NCBI GenBank assembly: GCA_037349315.1
Contig: JBAIAC010000042.1
Location: 2,170,001 to 2,234,000, forward strand
Origin: Chelydra serpentina
Taxonomy: Eukaryota > Chordata > Testudines > Chelydridae
Length of the DNA: 64,000 nucleotides
Reading direction: 5' to 3'
The notes under the pieces are model-generated. The model saw nothing but the letters and a program-made list of their open reading frames with translations. It was not told the origin of the DNA and did not search any database. Below are positions 63,196-64,000 of the stretch, in pieces. Numbering within the stretch: the first letter of the stretch is position 1; each line of letters begins with the position of its first letter. Position numbers and translations under genes: made by a program.

Positions 63196-64000
63196 CTCAC
63201 AAATCCACCATTCCAGTCTCTCCAAATCCTTTCTCAATATGTATCTAGGCCCTGAATCGTCACTTCCCCTGGCCACCCAGGGTTCATGAGGACCAAACCC
63301 TAATACCTGCTGAAGAACCCACCTATGACACCAATTGTTTGAAAAACCACCATCTGAGTCCCTTCTGAATGCACTTTCCTTGTGTGTAGCTGGCCCCCTG
63401 AACAATCATCTGCCTCCACCAGGCAGAATTCATGGCTATCAAACTGTAGATATACAGCATAGCTAACAGTTCTCTGTTTTGAGCAGATGAACCATTGCTT
63501 CTCTAAAACACTTGCTCTGGATCCCACCACTGCCTCCAATGCTACCCGGGAGCCCACTGCTCCTACCACTACTCACAAACCCATCATGCCAGCCTCTCAC
63601 CAATCTACTCTCTCCACTAGCCCCTGGATTCATGATTCCCAAACCAAATTCTCTACTGTTAAAACAGATTGTTCCTATCCACCATCCTCACCAATGCCCA
63701 AATCCACTCTTAGTATTTGCCAAATCCTCAAATCCTCACTTCCCCATGAGCAGCCTGGAGTCATAGAGACAAGACTTTCTTCCAGCTTTGGAACATGCCT
63801 ATGTTACGAGGACAGGTCTACACTGCAAACTTTTGCTGGTATAGTAATGTCAGTTACAGGGTGTGATTTTTAGTGACAAAGTATCCCACTTCCGGCACAA
63901 ATGCTAACATAGATCTCACTACTGCTACCAATACTCACAAACCTACCATCCCAGCCCTTTCCATATCCGCTCAATCAGTATGAGTAGCTGTCTACCCCTT
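63196..64000. other. No gene recognised
   Basis: A loosely repeated C-rich pattern (ACTACTCACAAACCCATCAT near 63,570; ATACTCACAAACCTACCATC near 63,930) and a MITE-like GGACAGGTCTACACTGCAAA (63,809). Frames of 84-128 codons lack motifs. Confidence 0.4.

Noticed and set aside
1..64000. CRISPR-like direct repeats, operons or bacterial defence systems
   Set aside because: All regular repeats are head-to-tail satellites without unique spacers of constant length, and the genes are spliced vertebrate genes.

Overview
The window is vertebrate nuclear DNA, most likely from a cryptodiran turtle. That placement rests on spliced genes with animal-type introns, many 5'-truncated CR1 LINE copies with the ATTCTATGATTCTATGA-type tail, a tRNA-derived SINE of the turtle type at 57.4-57.6 kb, and several MITE families I recognise from turtle genomes. 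It is gene-poor, repeat-rich and very rich in tandem arrays. It is not prokaryotic, and I see no operon, CRISPR array or defence cassette.

Genes. Two intron-containing tRNA-Tyr(GTA) genes lie at 1.8 kb (-) and 3.5 kb (+). A RING exon at 5.8 kb (+) looks like RNF39; a 23-bp exon at 11.96 kb and a frameshifted PRY/B30.2 exon at 12.96 kb are its probable, decayed 3' part. PPP1R11 (protein phosphatase 1 inhibitor-3) is complete on the - strand from 22.31 to 18.88 kb in three coding exons. POLR1H/ZNRD1 (small zinc-ribbon subunit of RNA polymerase I) is complete on the - strand from 29.11 to 26.77 kb in four coding exons, the last contributing only 25 coding bases. The order and orientation RNF39(+) / PPP1R11(-) / POLR1H(-) mirror the human MHC class I framework on 6p22.1. 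A single-exon GlcNAc-6-O-type carbohydrate sulfotransferase lies at 41.1-42.3 kb (-); it is not part of the mammalian arrangement.

Repeats. Layout: 0-0.4 kb, 87-bp array with CTCF-like motifs; 0.48-1.6 kb, TG-rich minisatellite; 3.8-4.2 and 25.2-26.2 kb, one 67-bp satellite; 12.5-12.9 kb, ~66-bp array; 17.9-18.65 and 29.9-30.3 kb, one 62-bp minisatellite in opposite orientations; 32.7-38.6 kb, a 5.9-kb satellite of 44-bp units in two homogenised blocks; 50.5-52.0 kb, a C-rich minisatellite. About a dozen clusters of a ~75-bp tRNA-Glu-like element are scattered throughout. The right third (42-64 kb) is mostly nested transposons: CR1 copies split by a DIRS-like element, an hAT MITE and a solo LTR with clear target duplications, and a decayed Ty3/Gypsy element.

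The longest open frames in the window (about 1,800, 800 and 770 codons at 33-39 kb; about 500 codons at 50-52 kb) come from tandem arrays whose unit lacks stop codons, and are not genes. Gene calls rest on matching splice sites, reading phase and remembered family motifs; no database search was possible.
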